DNA of 64,000 bases from Serratia silvae. Lineage in GTDB: Bacteria > Pseudomonadota > Gammaproteobacteria > Enterobacterales > Enterobacteriaceae. Positions within the stretch are counted from its first letter, which is position 1. The number at the start of each line of letters is the position of its first letter. The notes beneath the pieces are model-generated. The model was not told the origin of the DNA and made no database searches. It was given only the letters and a program-made list of their open reading frames with translations. The translations under genes were made by a program, and so were the position numbers. Positions 27,980 through 38,668 of the stretch are shown here, in pieces. The DNA lies in assembly GCF_023282985.1 (NCBI RefSeq), contig NZ_JAGQDC010000002.1:1-64000 (forward strand), written 5' to 3'.

Positions 27980-30007
27980 TTAGCGTTTGCTTTGGATTTC
28001 CACGTCATTGTCTGAAATCAGTTTACCGTAATTGTTGAATTTCCCTTCAGTATTGATAGTGATCTTGTTTTTACCCGCAAAGGTACCGTAATTAGTCATA
28101 CTGCCATCGATACCCTGGCCATTGCTAAAGACCCCACGCTTTATGTTGATCGCTAAAGTATCACCCGCCTCAATATTTCCTGAGGTACCAGAGAATAAAC
28201 CATTATCTAAATGTGATGCATTAATCACCGCATGTTCACCCGCAATGATTTTACCGTCCTGATTACCTATAGCGGTCGCAGTTATCGTGACGTTTTTAGC
28301 ACTTTTAATACTCCCGAATTTATTGGTTATGCTATAGGTAGGAGTAATATTGATGTTACCATTGGAAACAATTTGACCATAATTATTATTGAGTGTAGAA
28401 CGCAGGTTTAGATTCATGTCACCACCGCTGAATACGCCGTATTCGTTGGTTGGGTTGTTATAGGTATAATTCACTAGATGAGAAGCATCGATATCCAATG
28501 CATTCTGAGCCATGATTTTACCTGAGTTATTTTTAATAGTGTTACTCTTAAGGTTGATGTTACCCTCGGCCATAATGGTACCTTGGGTGTTATCCAACTC
28601 ATACGATGCATTAATAACGACGTCATCTTTGGTTTTGATGGTGCCGTAGTTATTATTTACTATTGACGCATCCAGAGTCACGCAGCAGTTGGCCTCAATG
28701 ATCCCGCGATCGTTACGGATGGTGTTAGTAGCGGTATTAATGGTCACGCCACCAAAACTGGAGGCAATCCTACCCAGATTGTTATTCACACCATACTTGG
28801 CATCCATGGTGATATCGTCTACGGCACTGATCACGCCGCTGGTATTCTTGATTGAAGCGCCGCTGGCATTAATCGTGGTGCCTTTTCTAGCGCTGATTGC
28901 ACCGTTCGTATTGTCGATCCCTACCTGTACCCCAGTTAACTGACCAAGACCTACGCTACTAATGAGGTTGATATTACCGCCGGCCGTCATGGTGCCTTTA
29001 ACGTTGTGCACGTAACCACTGTTAATGTTAATATCATTGCCAGCCTCAAGATTACCGCCTGAGTTCTTTATGGAATCCGAGCGAACTTTAGAGGTTGATA
29101 CCAGACGGATATCATTTTTGGCAGAAATCGTCCCTTTGTTGGTCAGAGAGCCATTCATGTTCATAACCACATCGCCTACGGAGGCGGCGATGGTACCTGC
29201 GTTATTCACGCCCAAACCTACACCGGAGCCGACCAGCGTAATTTTATTGGCATACATGCCGCCCAGGCTGGAGACGTCAAGACCTACGCCATACTGGCTG
29301 TTGGAGGTGAGTGGCGTTGCTGTGGTATGTGCAGCGTCAACGCGGTTTTGGCCATAAGAGACCCGAAGATCCTGGGCCTGCACGTCGGCGTTAATGGCAA
29401 CGGCTTGGGCGATTAAATCAGTATAGTTAGCGCTGGAACTCTGCAAACCATCGCCAGTAATGGTGATTTTACCTTTGTTGACAACGTAATCGAGCACCTC
29501 GCCATTAACTACCGTGGTTTTACCGGTGGTCAAGGTGGCACGATTGGCATTAATAAAACCACAACCGTTACAGGTAATGCCCGATGGGTTGGCAATAATA
29601 ACCTGTGCGTTCTGGCCGGCCACCTCAATCATCCCGTTCAGCTGGCTGGCTTTGGAGGAGTTGACTTCATTGAGGATAACGTTAGCGGCACCATTGGCCA
29701 AATTCTTGTTGCCGTTGATGGCACCTGCTAACTGAGTTGTTGAATTTTGTGCGCTGTTATTTAGCACCACCCCTCCGCGATCTACATCAAACTGGTTATA
29801 GATGTTGTGAGAGACGCCGCCGTTACCTGGGGCTTTAATATCTACAACCGTACTACCTTTGATGGAACCGGAGTTGATTGATGGGCCACCTGGGGCGGAA
29901 ACGATAGCGGCTTGGGCAACGCTTACGCCTTGTAAGGCCAGCAGGCTAAAGAAACAAATTGGTGAAAGTTTAGCAAAAAACTGCTTCTGTTTATTTTTTA
30001 CGGTCAT
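27980..30007 (-). CDS. TpsA exoprotein, short filamentous-haemagglutinin type
   Basis: 675 residues. Signal peptide with a long basic start (MTVKNKQKQFF ... LLALQGVSVAQAA), TPS secretion domain (about 35-260) with the NPSGITCNGCGFIN block that matches the NPNGI motif, then imperfect repeats of about 20 residues with alternating N-x-G-x-I and I-x-A/N-x (SGNLEAGNDININS, GNINLKSNTIKNNSG), which form a right-handed beta-helix. It stops at residue 675 with no C-terminal toxin or adhesion head, while relatives commonly exceed 1500 residues. It may be a short adhesin or a truncated gene; the clean stop and intact partner favour function. Confidence 0.88.
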   Translation of the reverse strand: MTVKNKQKQFFAKLSPICFFSLLALQGVSVAQAAIVSAPGGPSINSGSIKGSTVVDIKAPGNGGVSHNIYNQFDVDRGGVVLNNSAQNSTTQLAGAINGNKNLANGAANVILNEVNSSKASQLNGMIEVAGQNAQVIIANPSGITCNGCGFINANRATLTTGKTTVVNGEVLDYVVNKGKITITGDGLQSSSANYTDLIAQAVAINADVQAQDLRVSYGQNRVDAAHTTATPLTSNSQYGVGLDVSSLGGMYANKITLVGSGVGLGVNNAGTIAASVGDVVMNMNGSLTNKGTISAKNDIRLVSTSKVRSDSIKNSGGNLEAGNDININSGYVHNVKGTMTAGGNINLISSVGLGQLTGVQVGIDNTNGAISARKGTTINASGASIKNTSGVISAVDDITMDAKYGVNNNLGRIASSFGGVTINTATNTIRNDRGIIEANCCVTLDASIVNNNYGTIKTKDDVVINASYELDNTQGTIMAEGNINLKSNTIKNNSGKIMAQNALDIDASHLVNYTYNNPTNEYGVFSGGDMNLNLRSTLNNNYGQIVSNGNINITPTYSITNKFGSIKSAKNVTITATAIGNQDGKIIAGEHAVINASHLDNGLFSGTSGNIEAGDTLAINIKRGVFSNGQGIDGSMTNYGTFAGKNKITINTEGKFNNYGKLISDNDVEIQSKR

Positions 30008-30808
30008 AATATTATTTCCTATAATATTTTAGATGCAAAGGTTATCAATATTGATAACCAATCTAGCGGTAACGGATTTACAGCTAACTTCTTTTCTGTC
30101 AACCATGAGGAAACGCCCCCAAGTTGTGCAGGAGGTATTTGCTATTATTTAATAAACTCAAGGAATTGTATTTCTATTCGTAGTGGTTATTAACTGTGAT
30201 TTATAATTTCACTCTAGACCTGAGTATAGCAAAGCATGTTTTCCCTATTGTAGAAAAAACCCGATGCTCAGCGAGCTACAGGAATGTTTATGCAGTTGGT
30301 TTATGCGCTGTATGGCTATGGCCTTCTAAGTGGGTATTGCCAGTATTAACTCGAACTGCCCGCATTCTACTTACAATATTTCTCCTGTCTACTTCTTGGC
30401 GTTAATACAGGATCTTTCTCGTGAATTTTAAATCACATCAATGATTTTGGTTTTAAGTATACTTAAAACAAATGTATTTATTGGAAATTCCAGCGTAAAA
30501 GGTCTTGATACATGCAAGTGGGTGTGGTAATAGAATCGGGGCTTAATTTTTAGTCAGGGCTATTTTGCCAAGATTTTTCTAAGTAGGCGTTAAGAGTGGT
30601 AATTTGATGAACTCTATGGATTGAAATGCCCGGCAGAAAAACACACAGCTTAAATTATTAGTGGCCTATTAGTGAACTTTGAGTCTTTTTGCGTATAACT
30701 CAAGTTGCAGGCATGCTGACAGTGTTCCGTTTCTCGACTTAGTCATGGGGCCCCTTTGGGAGCCGTCACTTCGGCTGATTTGGCACAGATAAGTGCCATT
30801 TTATGTCG
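30008..30808. other. AT-rich 800-bp region upstream of tpsA
   Basis: No convincing gene. An open frame of 69 codons at 30196-30405 has poor start context and atypical composition. The right end (about 30700-30800) has GC-rich self-complementary blocks (GGGGCCCC core). The stretch presumably carries the tpsA promoter near 30010-30200 and may be the scar of a lost gene. Confidence 0.4.
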
Positions 30809-31339
30809 CTATTCTGTTAATTCTATCAATACCAGTACCGCTGCGTTACCACCCCATTCTTTAGGGGCCTGGTGGAACGCCAGCACGTCCGGATGTTGCG
30901 CTAACCACAGCGGCGTTTGCTGTTTGAGGATGTGTTTGCCGTGGCCATGCATCACGCAGGCACAATGCACGTGTTCACGCTTGCAGGCGGCGATCATCGC
31001 CCCCAGCTCCTGCTTGGCCTGCATCTGCGTCAAGCCATGCAAATCCAGGAACAGATCCGGCACGTAATCCCCGCGACGCAGTTTCTTCAACTCATAATGG
31101 CTGTAGCCAGGACGCACATAGCGCGTTGGGCCTTCATCCTCTAACTGTGGCTGGAATTCGTCAGAAAAGTAAAAGCTGGCATCCACCTGTTCTTGCAACA
31201 GGCGCTGCGGCGCGATCTGCTTGGTTTTCATTTTAGGTTTTGGGTGGACGATGGTGTCCTGCTGTAGCTTCTTTGCTCCGGCTACCGACTCTCTAAAGAG
31301 CAACAATTCATCTTTGCTCAGAGGGGGCTTATTCTTCAT
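30809..31339 (-). CDS. smrB: SmrB, ribosome-rescue endonuclease
   Basis: 176 residues from ATG 31339 ([11 protein letters not shown]), preceded by GGTGAGAGAATA; a longer in-frame start adds seven codons. The Smr domain fills the C-terminal half with [16 protein letters not shown] and [13 protein letters not shown], the catalytic DLH/HGHG motifs. SmrB cleaves mRNA between collided ribosomes. Divergent from prmB, as in E. coli. Confidence 0.95.
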   Translation of the reverse strand: MKNKPPLSKDELLLFRESVAGAKKLQQDTIVHPKPKMKTKQIAPQRLLQEQVDASFYFSDEFQPQLEDEGPTRYVRPGYSHYELKKLRRGDYVPDLFLDLHGLTQMQAKQELGAMIAACKREHVHCACVMHGHGKHILKQQTPLWLAQHPDVLAFHQAPKEWGGNAAVLVLIELTE

Positions 31340-31521
31340 TATTCTCTCACCGCCTATCATTTATGGCGCTAGTTTACCTGCTCGAAGGTTTCTGTCGACG
31401 CAAAACTGGCACTGAATGCCAACCAGAATGCTTCTACGCTGCTATTGCTGCTGATTTGTGGCAGGCTTCATGGCAAACTACGGGGCTAAATCATGAATTA
31501 TCGCGCCTGCCGGAGGGCAAA

Positions 31522-32454
31522 TTGGACAAAATTTTCGTCGAAGAAGCAGTGAATGAGCTGCACACCATTCAGGATATGCTGCGCTGGGCCGTAAGCCGTT
31601 TTAACGCCGCCAATATCTACTATGGCCACGGAACCGATAATCCGTGGGACGAAGCCGTGCAATTGGTCTTGCCCAGCCTGTTCCTGCCGTTGGATATTCC
31701 TGAAGACATGCGCACTGCACGTTTGACCTCCAGCGAGCGTCACCGCATCGTTGAGCGCGTGATCCGCCGTGTCAACGAGCGCATCCCGGTTGCCTACCTG
31801 ACCAACAAAGCCTGGTTCTGCGACATGGAGTTCTATGTCGATGAGCGCGTGCTGGTACCACGTTCACCGATTGGTGAGCTGATCAACAATCGCTTCAGTG
31901 CGCTGATCCCACATCCGCCACGTCATATCCTGGATATGTGTACCGGCAGTGGTTGTATCGCTATCGCCTGCGGCTATGCCTTCCCGGAAGCGGAAGTGGA
32001 CGCGGTAGATATCTCCACCGACGTGCTGGCCGTGACCGAGCGCAATATTCAGGCACACGGCGTGGAACATCAGGTGATCCCGATCCGCTCCGATCTGTTC
32101 CGTGACGTGCCGGCGATCCAATACGATCTGATCGTCACCAACCCGCCTTATGTCGATGCGGAAGATATGTCCGACCTGCCGCAAGAGTTCCGCTTTGAGC
32201 CGGAACTTGGGCTGGCCGCAGGCAGCGACGGCCTGAAGCTGGTGCGCCGCATTCTGGCCTGTGCGCCTGACTTCCTGAGCGATGACGGCGTGCTGATTTG
32301 TGAAGTGGGCAACAGCATGGTACATCTGATGGAACAATATCCGGATATTCCGTTCACCTGGTTGGAGTTTGATAACGGTGGGGACGGCGTATTCATGCTG
32401 ACGAAACAGCAGCTGATTGACTGTAAAGATCATTTCAGCCTCTACCGCAGCTAA
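31522..32454 (+). CDS. prmB: PrmB, uL3 glutamine methyltransferase
   Basis: 310 residues, the same length as E. coli PrmB. The protein reads [20 protein letters not shown]; the start is TTG 31522, with GGAGGG at 31512-31517 as the ribosome-binding site. The open frame extends 53 codons upstream to an ATG, but that part has no PrmB similarity. The methyltransferase domain has [16 protein letters not shown] (SAM-binding) and NPPYVD, which selects the glutamine of ribosomal protein uL3. Leads the operon prmB-aroC-mepA. Confidence 0.93.
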   Translation: MDKIFVEEAVNELHTIQDMLRWAVSRFNAANIYYGHGTDNPWDEAVQLVLPSLFLPLDIPEDMRTARLTSSERHRIVERVIRRVNERIPVAYLTNKAWFCDMEFYVDERVLVPRSPIGELINNRFSALIPHPPRHILDMCTGSGCIAIACGYAFPEAEVDAVDISTDVLAVTERNIQAHGVEHQVIPIRSDLFRDVPAIQYDLIVTNPPYVDAEDMSDLPQEFRFEPELGLAAGSDGLKLVRRILACAPDFLSDDGVLICEVGNSMVHLMEQYPDIPFTWLEFDNGGDGVFMLTKQQLIDCKDHFSLYRS

Positions 32455-32536
32455 CCAACAACCTGGGCCCGCATAGCGGGCCTGTATGCCCCGTTTGCAC
32501 GCCGAGCGGGATGACAACCAACGGTAAGGAGCCGTG

Positions 32537-33622
32537 ATGGCAGGGAACAGTATTGGGCAGTTTTTCCGCGTCACCACATTTGGTGAATCTCACGGTGTGG
32601 CGCTGGGATGTATCGTAGACGGTGTGCCGCCCGGCATTCCGCTGACAGAAGCTGATTTGCAGCACGATCTCGATCGCCGCCGCCCCGGCACTTCGCGCTA
32701 TACCACCCAGCGCCGCGAGCCGGATCAGGTGCGTATCCTCTCCGGGGTGTTTGAGGGCGTCACGACGGGCACCAGCATCGGCCTGATGATCGAAAACACC
32801 GATCAGCGCTCGCAAGACTATGGTGCGATCAAAGATGTGTTCCGCCCTGGTCATGCCGATTATACCTACGAACAGAAATACGGTGTGCGTGATTATCGCG
32901 GTGGTGGCCGTTCTTCGGCGCGTGAAACCGCTATGCGCGTTGCTGCCGGTGCTATCGCTAAAAAATATCTGGCGCAGAAGTTTGGCGTACAGGTACGCGG
33001 CTATCTGGCGCAGATCGGCGACGTGAGTTGCGAGCTGAAAGATTGGGATCAGGTCGAGCAGAACCCGTTCTTCTGCCCAGATCCGGACAAGCTGGAGGCC
33101 CTGGACGAACTGATGCGCGCACTGAAAAAAGAGGGCGACTCCATCGGCGCCAAAGTGACCGTAGTGGCGGAAAACGTTCCGGTCGGGCTGGGCGAGCCGG
33201 TGTTTGATCGTCTGGATGCCGATCTGGCGCATGCACTGATGAGCATCAACGCGGTTAAAGGTGTGGAAATCGGCGATGGTTTTGCCGTGGTCACCAAGCG
33301 TGGCAGTGAAAACCGCGATGAAATTACCCCTGAAGGCTTCCAGAGCAACCACGCGGGCGGCATTCTTGGTGGTATCAGCAGCGGCCAGCCAGTGATTGCA
33401 CATCTTGCGCTGAAGCCAACCTCCAGCATCATGGTGCCGGGCCGTACGATCAACCGTCAGGGTGACGCGGTGGAGATGGTCACCCGTGGTCGCCACGATC
33501 CGTGCGTCGGGATCCGTGCGGTACCGATCGCCGAAGCGATGATGGCGATCGTGCTGATGGATCATCTGCTGCGCCAGCGTGCGCAAAACGGTGATGTGAT
33601 TTCCGACGTGCCACGCTGGTAA
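32537..33622 (+). CDS. aroC: AroC, chorismate synthase
   Basis: 361 residues, as in E. coli. ATG 32537 follows AAGGAG. Signature segments: [15 protein letters not shown] at the N-terminus, [33 protein letters not shown] and [17 protein letters not shown]. It converts EPSP to chorismate with reduced FMN, the last step of the shikimate pathway. mepA starts nine bases downstream. Confidence 0.97.
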   Translation: MAGNSIGQFFRVTTFGESHGVALGCIVDGVPPGIPLTEADLQHDLDRRRPGTSRYTTQRREPDQVRILSGVFEGVTTGTSIGLMIENTDQRSQDYGAIKDVFRPGHADYTYEQKYGVRDYRGGGRSSARETAMRVAAGAIAKKYLAQKFGVQVRGYLAQIGDVSCELKDWDQVEQNPFFCPDPDKLEALDELMRALKKEGDSIGAKVTVVAENVPVGLGEPVFDRLDADLAHALMSINAVKGVEIGDGFAVVTKRGSENRDEITPEGFQSNHAGGILGGISSGQPVIAHLALKPTSSIMVPGRTINRQGDAVEMVTRGRHDPCVGIRAVPIAEAMMAIVLMDHLLRQRAQNGDVISDVPRW

Positions 33623-33631
33623 GGGATTGCG

Positions 33632-34459
33632 ATGAAAAAATGGATACTGGGCTTGGTTGCGTTGATCGCTTCGGGTTCTGCCTTGGCGCTAACGCCGTGG
33701 CAAAAGATCGACCACCCGGTTAGCGGCACTGCGCAGGCCGTTGGGGGTTTCGCCAACGGTTGTATTATCGGGGCGCACCCATTGCCGCTTAATTCACCGA
33801 ACTATCAGGTGATGCGTACCGACCAGCGGCGCTACTTTGGCCACCCAGACCTGTTGGCGTTTATTCAACGCCTGAGCAGCCAGGCCAACCAGAAAGCGTT
33901 GGGCACGGTGTTGATCGGCGATATGGCGATGCCGGCCGGTGGGCGCTTTAGCAGTGGCCATGCCAGCCACCAATCCGGCTTGGACGTGGACATCTGGTTG
34001 CAGTTGCCGCGTCAACGTTGGAGCGCACAGCAACTGCTGAAACCGCAGCCAATCGATCTGGTGTCTGGCGACGGTAAACAGGTGGTGGATCGCCAGTGGC
34101 AGCCGCAGATCGAATCCTTGATCAAGATGGCGGCGCAGGACAGCGAAGTGACGCGGATCTTCGTTAACCCGGCAATCAAACAGCGTCTGTGCCAGGATGC
34201 CGGTGCTGATCGCGATTGGTTGCATAAGGTTCGCCCTTGGTTTGGGCATCGTGCGCATATGCACGTCCGCTTGCGTTGCCCGGAGGGTAGCCTGGAGTGT
34301 TTGGATCAGGATGCGCCTCCAGTGGGCGACGGCTGTGGCGCCGAGTTGGCCAGCTGGTTCAAACCGCATCAGCCGAATGCCAATCCGGTCAAGAAGGAGC
34401 CGCCTCCGCTGCCGCCAACCTGTCAGGCGCTGTTGGATAGCCACTTCGCCAACCGCTGA
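33632..34459 (+). CDS. mepA: MepA, penicillin-insensitive murein endopeptidase
   Basis: 275 residues. Signal peptide ([19 protein letters not shown]), then the LAS metallopeptidase domain with zinc ligands in [16 protein letters not shown] and [14 protein letters not shown]. Several cysteines in the C-terminal part ([24 protein letters not shown]) match the disulfides of E. coli MepA. It cleaves D-Ala-mDAP cross-links in the periplasm. Confidence 0.96.
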   Translation: MKKWILGLVALIASGSALALTPWQKIDHPVSGTAQAVGGFANGCIIGAHPLPLNSPNYQVMRTDQRRYFGHPDLLAFIQRLSSQANQKALGTVLIGDMAMPAGGRFSSGHASHQSGLDVDIWLQLPRQRWSAQQLLKPQPIDLVSGDGKQVVDRQWQPQIESLIKMAAQDSEVTRIFVNPAIKQRLCQDAGADRDWLHKVRPWFGHRAHMHVRLRCPEGSLECLDQDAPPVGDGCGAELASWFKPHQPNANPVKKEPPPLPPTCQALLDSHFANR

Positions 34460-34466
34460 TAGCCTA

Positions 34467-34500
34467 GTAAAAACGCCTCGAATGGGGCGTTTATTTTTTG
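34467..34500 (+). terminator. Intrinsic terminator after mepA
   Basis: AAAAACGCCTCG, short loop, GGGGCGTTTATTTTTT. Stem AACGCC(T)/(G)GGCGTT followed by a T-rich run. Confidence 0.85.
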
Positions 34501-34650
34501 AGTTTTAAGGCGTAGTGTGTGCGGCAAACAAAAATGATATATCCGCGAATGCCAACAATCTAAGCAAACCCGTTATTTTCCTTTCAGGAGGAAGAGGGGG
34601 TTTAAGCAATTGGTATCAGGTATGGATCCACTCTTGCAGGCAGACGACTT

Positions 34651-35451
34651 ATGGATGGGCTGGTATTAGGTCCCGAATTGCTCGGGATACTGTTTTTGGT
34701 AGCAATGTTCGCCGGGTTTATCGATTCTATCGCCGGCGGTGGTGGTTTGTTGACCGTACCGGCTCTGCTGGCCGTGGGCGTTCCTCCCACGCAGGCTCTG
34801 GCGACCAATAAATTGCAGTCGGTTGGGGGATCGTTTTCCGCCAGCCTGTACTTTGTCCGCCGTCGGGCCGTTGATCTTAATACCCAGAAGCTGACCATCT
34901 TCCTGACGCTGGTGGGCTCGGTGATCGGGACAATACTGGTGCAGCATATGCGTGCCGATATACTGCGCCAAATGCTGCCGCTGTTGGTGATCGGCATCGG
35001 CGTCTATTTCTTGCTGACGCCACGGCTGGGGGAAAGCGATCGCCAGCGTCGGCTGGGGGCGTTACCCTTTGGCTTGGTGGCAGGGGGTTGCGTTGGATTT
35101 TACGATGGTTTCTTCGGGCCTGGTGCTGGCTCGTTCTATGCCCTGGCCTATGTGACGCTGTGCGGTTTTAACCTGGCCAAGGCGACTGCTCATGCCAAGG
35201 TGCTGAACTTCACCTCCAATCTGGGCAGCCTGGTGCTATTTATTATCGGTGGCCAAGTGATCTGGAGCATTGGCTTGGTGATGCTGATAGGGCAGGTGTT
35301 CGGTGCCCGTCTTGGAGCGCACATGGTGTTGACCAAGGGCCAGAAGCTGATCCGGCCGATGATCGTGATAGTTTCTTTGATCATGAGCTGCAAATTGCTG
35401 TACGACAACCACGGGGCGGAAATCCAACAGTGGCTGGCATTGCATTTTTAG
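34651..35451 (+). CDS. yfcA: YfcA, TSUP-family membrane transporter
   Basis: 266 residues with eight predicted helices in two similar halves (AGFIDSIAGGGGLLTVPALLAVG and VGFYDGFFGPGAGSFYALAYVTLCG), the repeated G/P-rich motif of the TauE/SafE (TSUP) family. TSUP proteins move sulfur-containing organic anions and similar compounds; the YfcA substrate is not settled. Collinear with E. coli YfcA, downstream of mepA. Confidence 0.92.
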   Translation: MDGLVLGPELLGILFLVAMFAGFIDSIAGGGGLLTVPALLAVGVPPTQALATNKLQSVGGSFSASLYFVRRRAVDLNTQKLTIFLTLVGSVIGTILVQHMRADILRQMLPLLVIGIGVYFLLTPRLGESDRQRRLGALPFGLVAGGCVGFYDGFFGPGAGSFYALAYVTLCGFNLAKATAHAKVLNFTSNLGSLVLFIIGGQVIWSIGLVMLIGQVFGARLGAHMVLTKGQKLIRPMIVIVSLIMSCKLLYDNHGAEIQQWLALHF

Positions 35452-35501
35452 TGTGCCAATCAGACTTTACAGTGAGATAATAACCTTCTTTAACTTATGG
35501 T

Positions 35502-35628
35502 TATACTCAATGAATTTCATGTCACAGCTAGGCGGCCAGCTTGTTCATCCTCAGGAGCTTACTTTAGTAAGTGACTGGGGTGTGCAAGTGCAGACAACAA
35601 CGCTGTGGCTTGAAAGACGAAGAGTATA
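35502..35628. repeat. ERIC (IRU) element, 127 bp
   Basis: Contains the ERIC core AGGAGCTTACTTTAGTAAGTGACTGGGGTG (as AGGAGCTTAC and GTAAGTGACTGGGGTG) and the ends TATACTCAATG and CTTGAAAGACGAAGAGTATA. Length equals the canonical element. It ends 12 bases before the epmC start. Confidence 0.9.
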
Positions 35629-35640
35629 TTTGAGTTTTTT

Positions 35641-36186
35641 ATGCCAAACATACACCAGTATCCGCAACTGATTGAGATCTTTAATCAGTGCTTTAGCGAT
35701 GAATTCAATACCCGCCTGGTTAAAGGCGACGATGAGCCTATTTACCTGCCTGCCGATGATGAGCTGCCTTACAACCGCATCGTCTTTGCGCACGGCTACT
35801 ATGCCAGCGGCATGCATGAAATTTCCCACTGGTGCATCGCCGGTGCCGAACGCCGCAAGCTGGTGGACTTCGGTTACTGGTATTGCCCGGATGGGCGCGA
35901 TGCCCAGACGCAAAGTGAATTTGAAGCGGTTGAGATCAATCCGCAGGCGTTGGAGTGGATGTTCTGCGTGGCGGCGGGTTTCCCGTTCAACGTCAGTTGC
36001 GACAATCTCAGCGGGGATTGCGAGCCAGATCGCATTGGTTTCCAGCGTAAAGTCCGCACTCGGGTGCTGGAGTTGTTGGAACGAGGAATACCCACACGAC
36101 CTGCGCGCTTTATTCAGGCGCTGCAATCGTTTTACAATACGCCTCCGCTGGCGGCCGAGTATTTTCCCTACCCGGAAGATCTCTGA
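35641..36186 (+). CDS. epmC: EpmC, EF-P hydroxylase
   Basis: 181 residues, collinear with E. coli EpmC/YfcM, including the metal site HEISHWCIAG, DFGYWYCPDGRDAQTQ and FNVSCDNL. It hydroxylates the lysine that EpmA and EpmB modify on elongation factor P. An ERIC element forms the upstream leader, and no clear Shine-Dalgarno lies between it and the ATG, so translation may depend on the element (GAGTATATTTGAG). yfcL follows 32 bases later. Confidence 0.95.
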   Translation: MPNIHQYPQLIEIFNQCFSDEFNTRLVKGDDEPIYLPADDELPYNRIVFAHGYYASGMHEISHWCIAGAERRKLVDFGYWYCPDGRDAQTQSEFEAVEINPQALEWMFCVAAGFPFNVSCDNLSGDCEPDRIGFQRKVRTRVLELLERGIPTRPARFIQALQSFYNTPPLAAEYFPYPEDL

Positions 36187-36218
36187 GGCCAGAGTCTGTT
36201 TGTTAATGAGGAAATTTG

Positions 36219-36500
36219 ATGATCGCAGAATTTGAAGCGCGTATTCTGGCGCTGATTGATGACATGGTAGAACACGCCAGCGATGATGAACTGTTTGCCG
36301 GTGGCTACCTGCGCGGTCATCTGACTCTGGCGGTGGCGGAATCGGAAGAACATGCCGAACACAGCGCCGAGCAGCTCAAGGTGCGGGTACAGAGCAGCCT
36401 GGACAAGGCCATCAAGGCCGGGGAACTCTCCCCGCCGGATCAGGTGCTGGTGCTGGGCATGTGGGAAAACCTGTATCAGACAGCGTTGCCGACTGAGTAA
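36219..36500 (+). CDS. yfcL: YfcL family protein
   Basis: 93 residues from ATG 36219 ([19 protein letters not shown]), preceded by GAGGAAATTTG; a TTG three bases upstream is possible. Acidic all-alpha protein collinear with E. coli YfcL, function unknown. It follows epmC and converges on mnmC. Confidence 0.9.
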   Translation: MIAEFEARILALIDDMVEHASDDELFAGGYLRGHLTLAVAESEEHAEHSAEQLKVRVQSSLDKAIKAGELSPPDQVLVLGMWENLYQTALPTE

Positions 36501-36509
36501 TTACTCTAA

Positions 36510-36534
36510 AGGGGGCAGCATCACGCTGGCCCCT
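36510..36534. terminator. Hairpin between yfcL and mnmC
   Basis: AGGGGGCAGC, loop ATCAC, GCTGGCCCCT. Lies between convergent genes; no long T-run. Confidence 0.6.
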
Positions 36535-36542
36535 CAAATGAA

Positions 36543-38564
36543 CTATACTTCACGTCCTTTCAGCAGCTTCCTGACCCACATGCGGTTTGGGTTCAACGCT
36601 GCCAACATCTCGCTATCCCCCGGTAAGGGTTCGCCAAACAGCTGCGCCGCTAAAATTTCTGCGGCCAACGGCGCCGAACACAGGCCGCGTGAGCCTAAGG
36701 CTCCTATCATAAACAACCCCGGATACATTGGCGCATCGGCAATTGCTTCGCCGCGTTGGCGTTGCTGCTGCAAATCGCCATACAGTGCCAGAGTGGCTTG
36801 ATAGTCCGGCACGGCACCAACCATCGGCATATGGTCTCGCGTAGCGCTGCGTACGCCACAGCGTGCCTGCTGGCCACTGATATCCACCTCTTGCGTCCAG
36901 CTCTGTTCTGGCAGACAGCGCAGCAGGCGATCGCGGTTCTCTTCTTGCTCTACCTGACTATATTCCGTGCCTGATTCGCCGCGCTGGTAGCTGGCACCAA
37001 TGCAGTGCTGCTGATTGTTGGGGTTCACCGGCGTCAGATAACCGTCGTAACACAGCACCTGCTTTAGTTCACTTAACGTAGGCGTCGTGGGAATATGTGA
37101 AACCTGGCCGCGCACCGCATACGCCGGTAGTGCTGCGCTAGGGGCCAGAGCGGAGAGTTGGTGCCCGTTAGCCAGGATCACCGTGGCATATTGGTGAGCT
37201 TCCCCCTCAGCAAAATGCAGTTGCCAACCTTCATTATTGCGGTTCAGATCGGAAAGCCTATGCAAATAGTGGCAAACTAATCCCTGCCGTTCGGCCAGGG
37301 CAATCGCGGCACGCGTCAGGTCAGCAGGGCATAGCCATCCCCCGAGCGAGTAGTGAATACCACCAAACCCCGTGTCGATCCCACACAGGGCGCTAAGCGT
37401 AGCGCGATCGGCCGATTGGGCCAGAGTGTGCGGCCAGGCAACGGCCAGGAGCTTGGCGATCTTCCCTGCGCTTTTTTCGTCATAGGCCAATTGGCTGACG
37501 CCACACCACTGGTGGTCGAACTCAACCTGTTGTTGCAGCAGGGCGTCATACTGGCGGCGGGCAAAGGGGAAGGCGGCGCTGAAAAAGGTTTCCAGTGCAT
37601 CACCCCGGCCATTCAGCAATGGGTACAGTGCCCCCTGGCGATTGCCGGATGCGCCCTCTGCGGGCTGTGCATCGGCGCAATACAGGGTGACCTTGGCTCC
37701 ACGGCGCAATAAGGCCAACGCCGTGAGCGCACTGGCTACGCCGCCGCCAATGATGGCGATATCGTCGGTGCTTGCTGCTGCCGGACGCAGGAACCACGGG
37801 CTTGGATTGAGGCTTGCCGGGGTGTCGGCGGGGAGTTGGCCGGTGAGCATCTCGCGTTTCTGGCCAAAGCCTTTGCATTTGCTGACCTCAAACCCCGCCT
37901 GCTGCAATCCACGGCGGACAAATCCTGCGGCAGTGAAGGTGGCAAAACTGCCGCCTGGGCGGGCAAAACGCGCCATGGTGGCAAACAGCGGCTCGCTCCA
38001 CATATCAGGGTTTTTGGACGGCGCAAAGCCATCCAGGAACCAGGCGTCAATTTGATCGTTCATGCTGGCGTCAAAGTGTGGCAACAGGGTATTGACGTCA
38101 CCGAACCATAAATCGAGCGTGATCTGCCCTTCGGCAAGCAGCAGGCGGTGGCATCCTGGCAGCGGCAAAGGCCACTGGGCGCGAAGTTCATCGGCAAAGG
38201 GAGCCAGTTCTGGCCATTGGGCATGGGCTGCCGCCAGATCGGCCAGCTGCAACGGGTATTTCTCGAAACTGATAAAATGCAGGCGCTGCAAACTCGCCGC
38301 CGGTGTCTCCTGCCGAAAACGGGCAAAGGCCTGCCACAGGGTGAGAAAATTCAGCCCGGTACCGAAGCCGGTTTCTGCCACAATAAACAGTGAGCGTGGG
38401 TGATCGCTGAAGCGGTGTGGCAACCGGTTGCCCCCCAGAAAGACGTAGCGGGTTTCCTCCAGCCCATCCTGGTTGGAAAAATAGACGTCATCAAACTGTT
38501 TCGAAACAGGTGTACCTTGTTCATTCCAGCTTAACGCTGCGGTTTGGATGGGGGAGTTGCTCAC
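36543..38564 (-). CDS. mnmC: MnmC, bifunctional tRNA wobble-uridine modification enzyme
   Basis: 673 residues from GTG 38564 (protein begins [21 protein letters not shown]); an upstream ATG at 38645 would add 27 residues that do not look like MnmC. The N-terminal methyltransferase domain has [15 protein letters not shown] and [15 protein letters not shown]; the C-terminal FAD oxidase domain starts at about residue 265 with [15 protein letters not shown]. It converts cmnm5U to nm5U and then to mnm5U at position 34 of certain tRNAs. Divergent from fabB. Confidence 0.95.
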   Translation of the reverse strand: MSNSPIQTAALSWNEQGTPVSKQFDDVYFSNQDGLEETRYVFLGGNRLPHRFSDHPRSLFIVAETGFGTGLNFLTLWQAFARFRQETPAASLQRLHFISFEKYPLQLADLAAAHAQWPELAPFADELRAQWPLPLPGCHRLLLAEGQITLDLWFGDVNTLLPHFDASMNDQIDAWFLDGFAPSKNPDMWSEPLFATMARFARPGGSFATFTAAGFVRRGLQQAGFEVSKCKGFGQKREMLTGQLPADTPASLNPSPWFLRPAAASTDDIAIIGGGVASALTALALLRRGAKVTLYCADAQPAEGASGNRQGALYPLLNGRGDALETFFSAAFPFARRQYDALLQQQVEFDHQWCGVSQLAYDEKSAGKIAKLLAVAWPHTLAQSADRATLSALCGIDTGFGGIHYSLGGWLCPADLTRAAIALAERQGLVCHYLHRLSDLNRNNEGWQLHFAEGEAHQYATVILANGHQLSALAPSAALPAYAVRGQVSHIPTTPTLSELKQVLCYDGYLTPVNPNNQQHCIGASYQRGESGTEYSQVEQEENRDRLLRCLPEQSWTQEVDISGQQARCGVRSATRDHMPMVGAVPDYQATLALYGDLQQQRQRGEAIADAPMYPGLFMIGALGSRGLCSAPLAAEILAAQLFGEPLPGDSEMLAALNPNRMWVRKLLKGREV

Positions 38565-38650
38565 GGTAGGTTGCTCGTCATTCAAGGGGTAGAGCGATTT
38601 TAACGGGGGCTGCCCCTGGGTGCAAACTGAGTAAAGATAATGCAAAATTA

Positions 38651-38667
38651 TTCTGATCGGACTTGTT
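38651..38667. promoter_or_regulatory. FadR-like activator site upstream of fabB
   Basis: TCTGATCGGACTTGTTC fits the FadR consensus. In E. coli FadR activates fabB from a site just upstream of the promoter. It directly abuts the FabR palindrome. Confidence 0.7.
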
Positions 38668-38668
38668 C

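Noticed and set aside
30196-30405. A 69-codon frame in the gap upstream of tpsA
   Set aside because: No good ribosome-binding site, odd composition and no recognisable fold.
30696-30740. Possible further ERIC fragment (TATAACTCAAGTTGCAG)
   Set aside because: The similarity is limited to a few bases and there is no core sequence.
32435-33586. A 383-codon open frame antisense to aroC
   Set aside because: It mirrors the coding strand of aroC, has His/Arg-rich composition typical of antisense frames in GC-rich genes, and lacks a start context.
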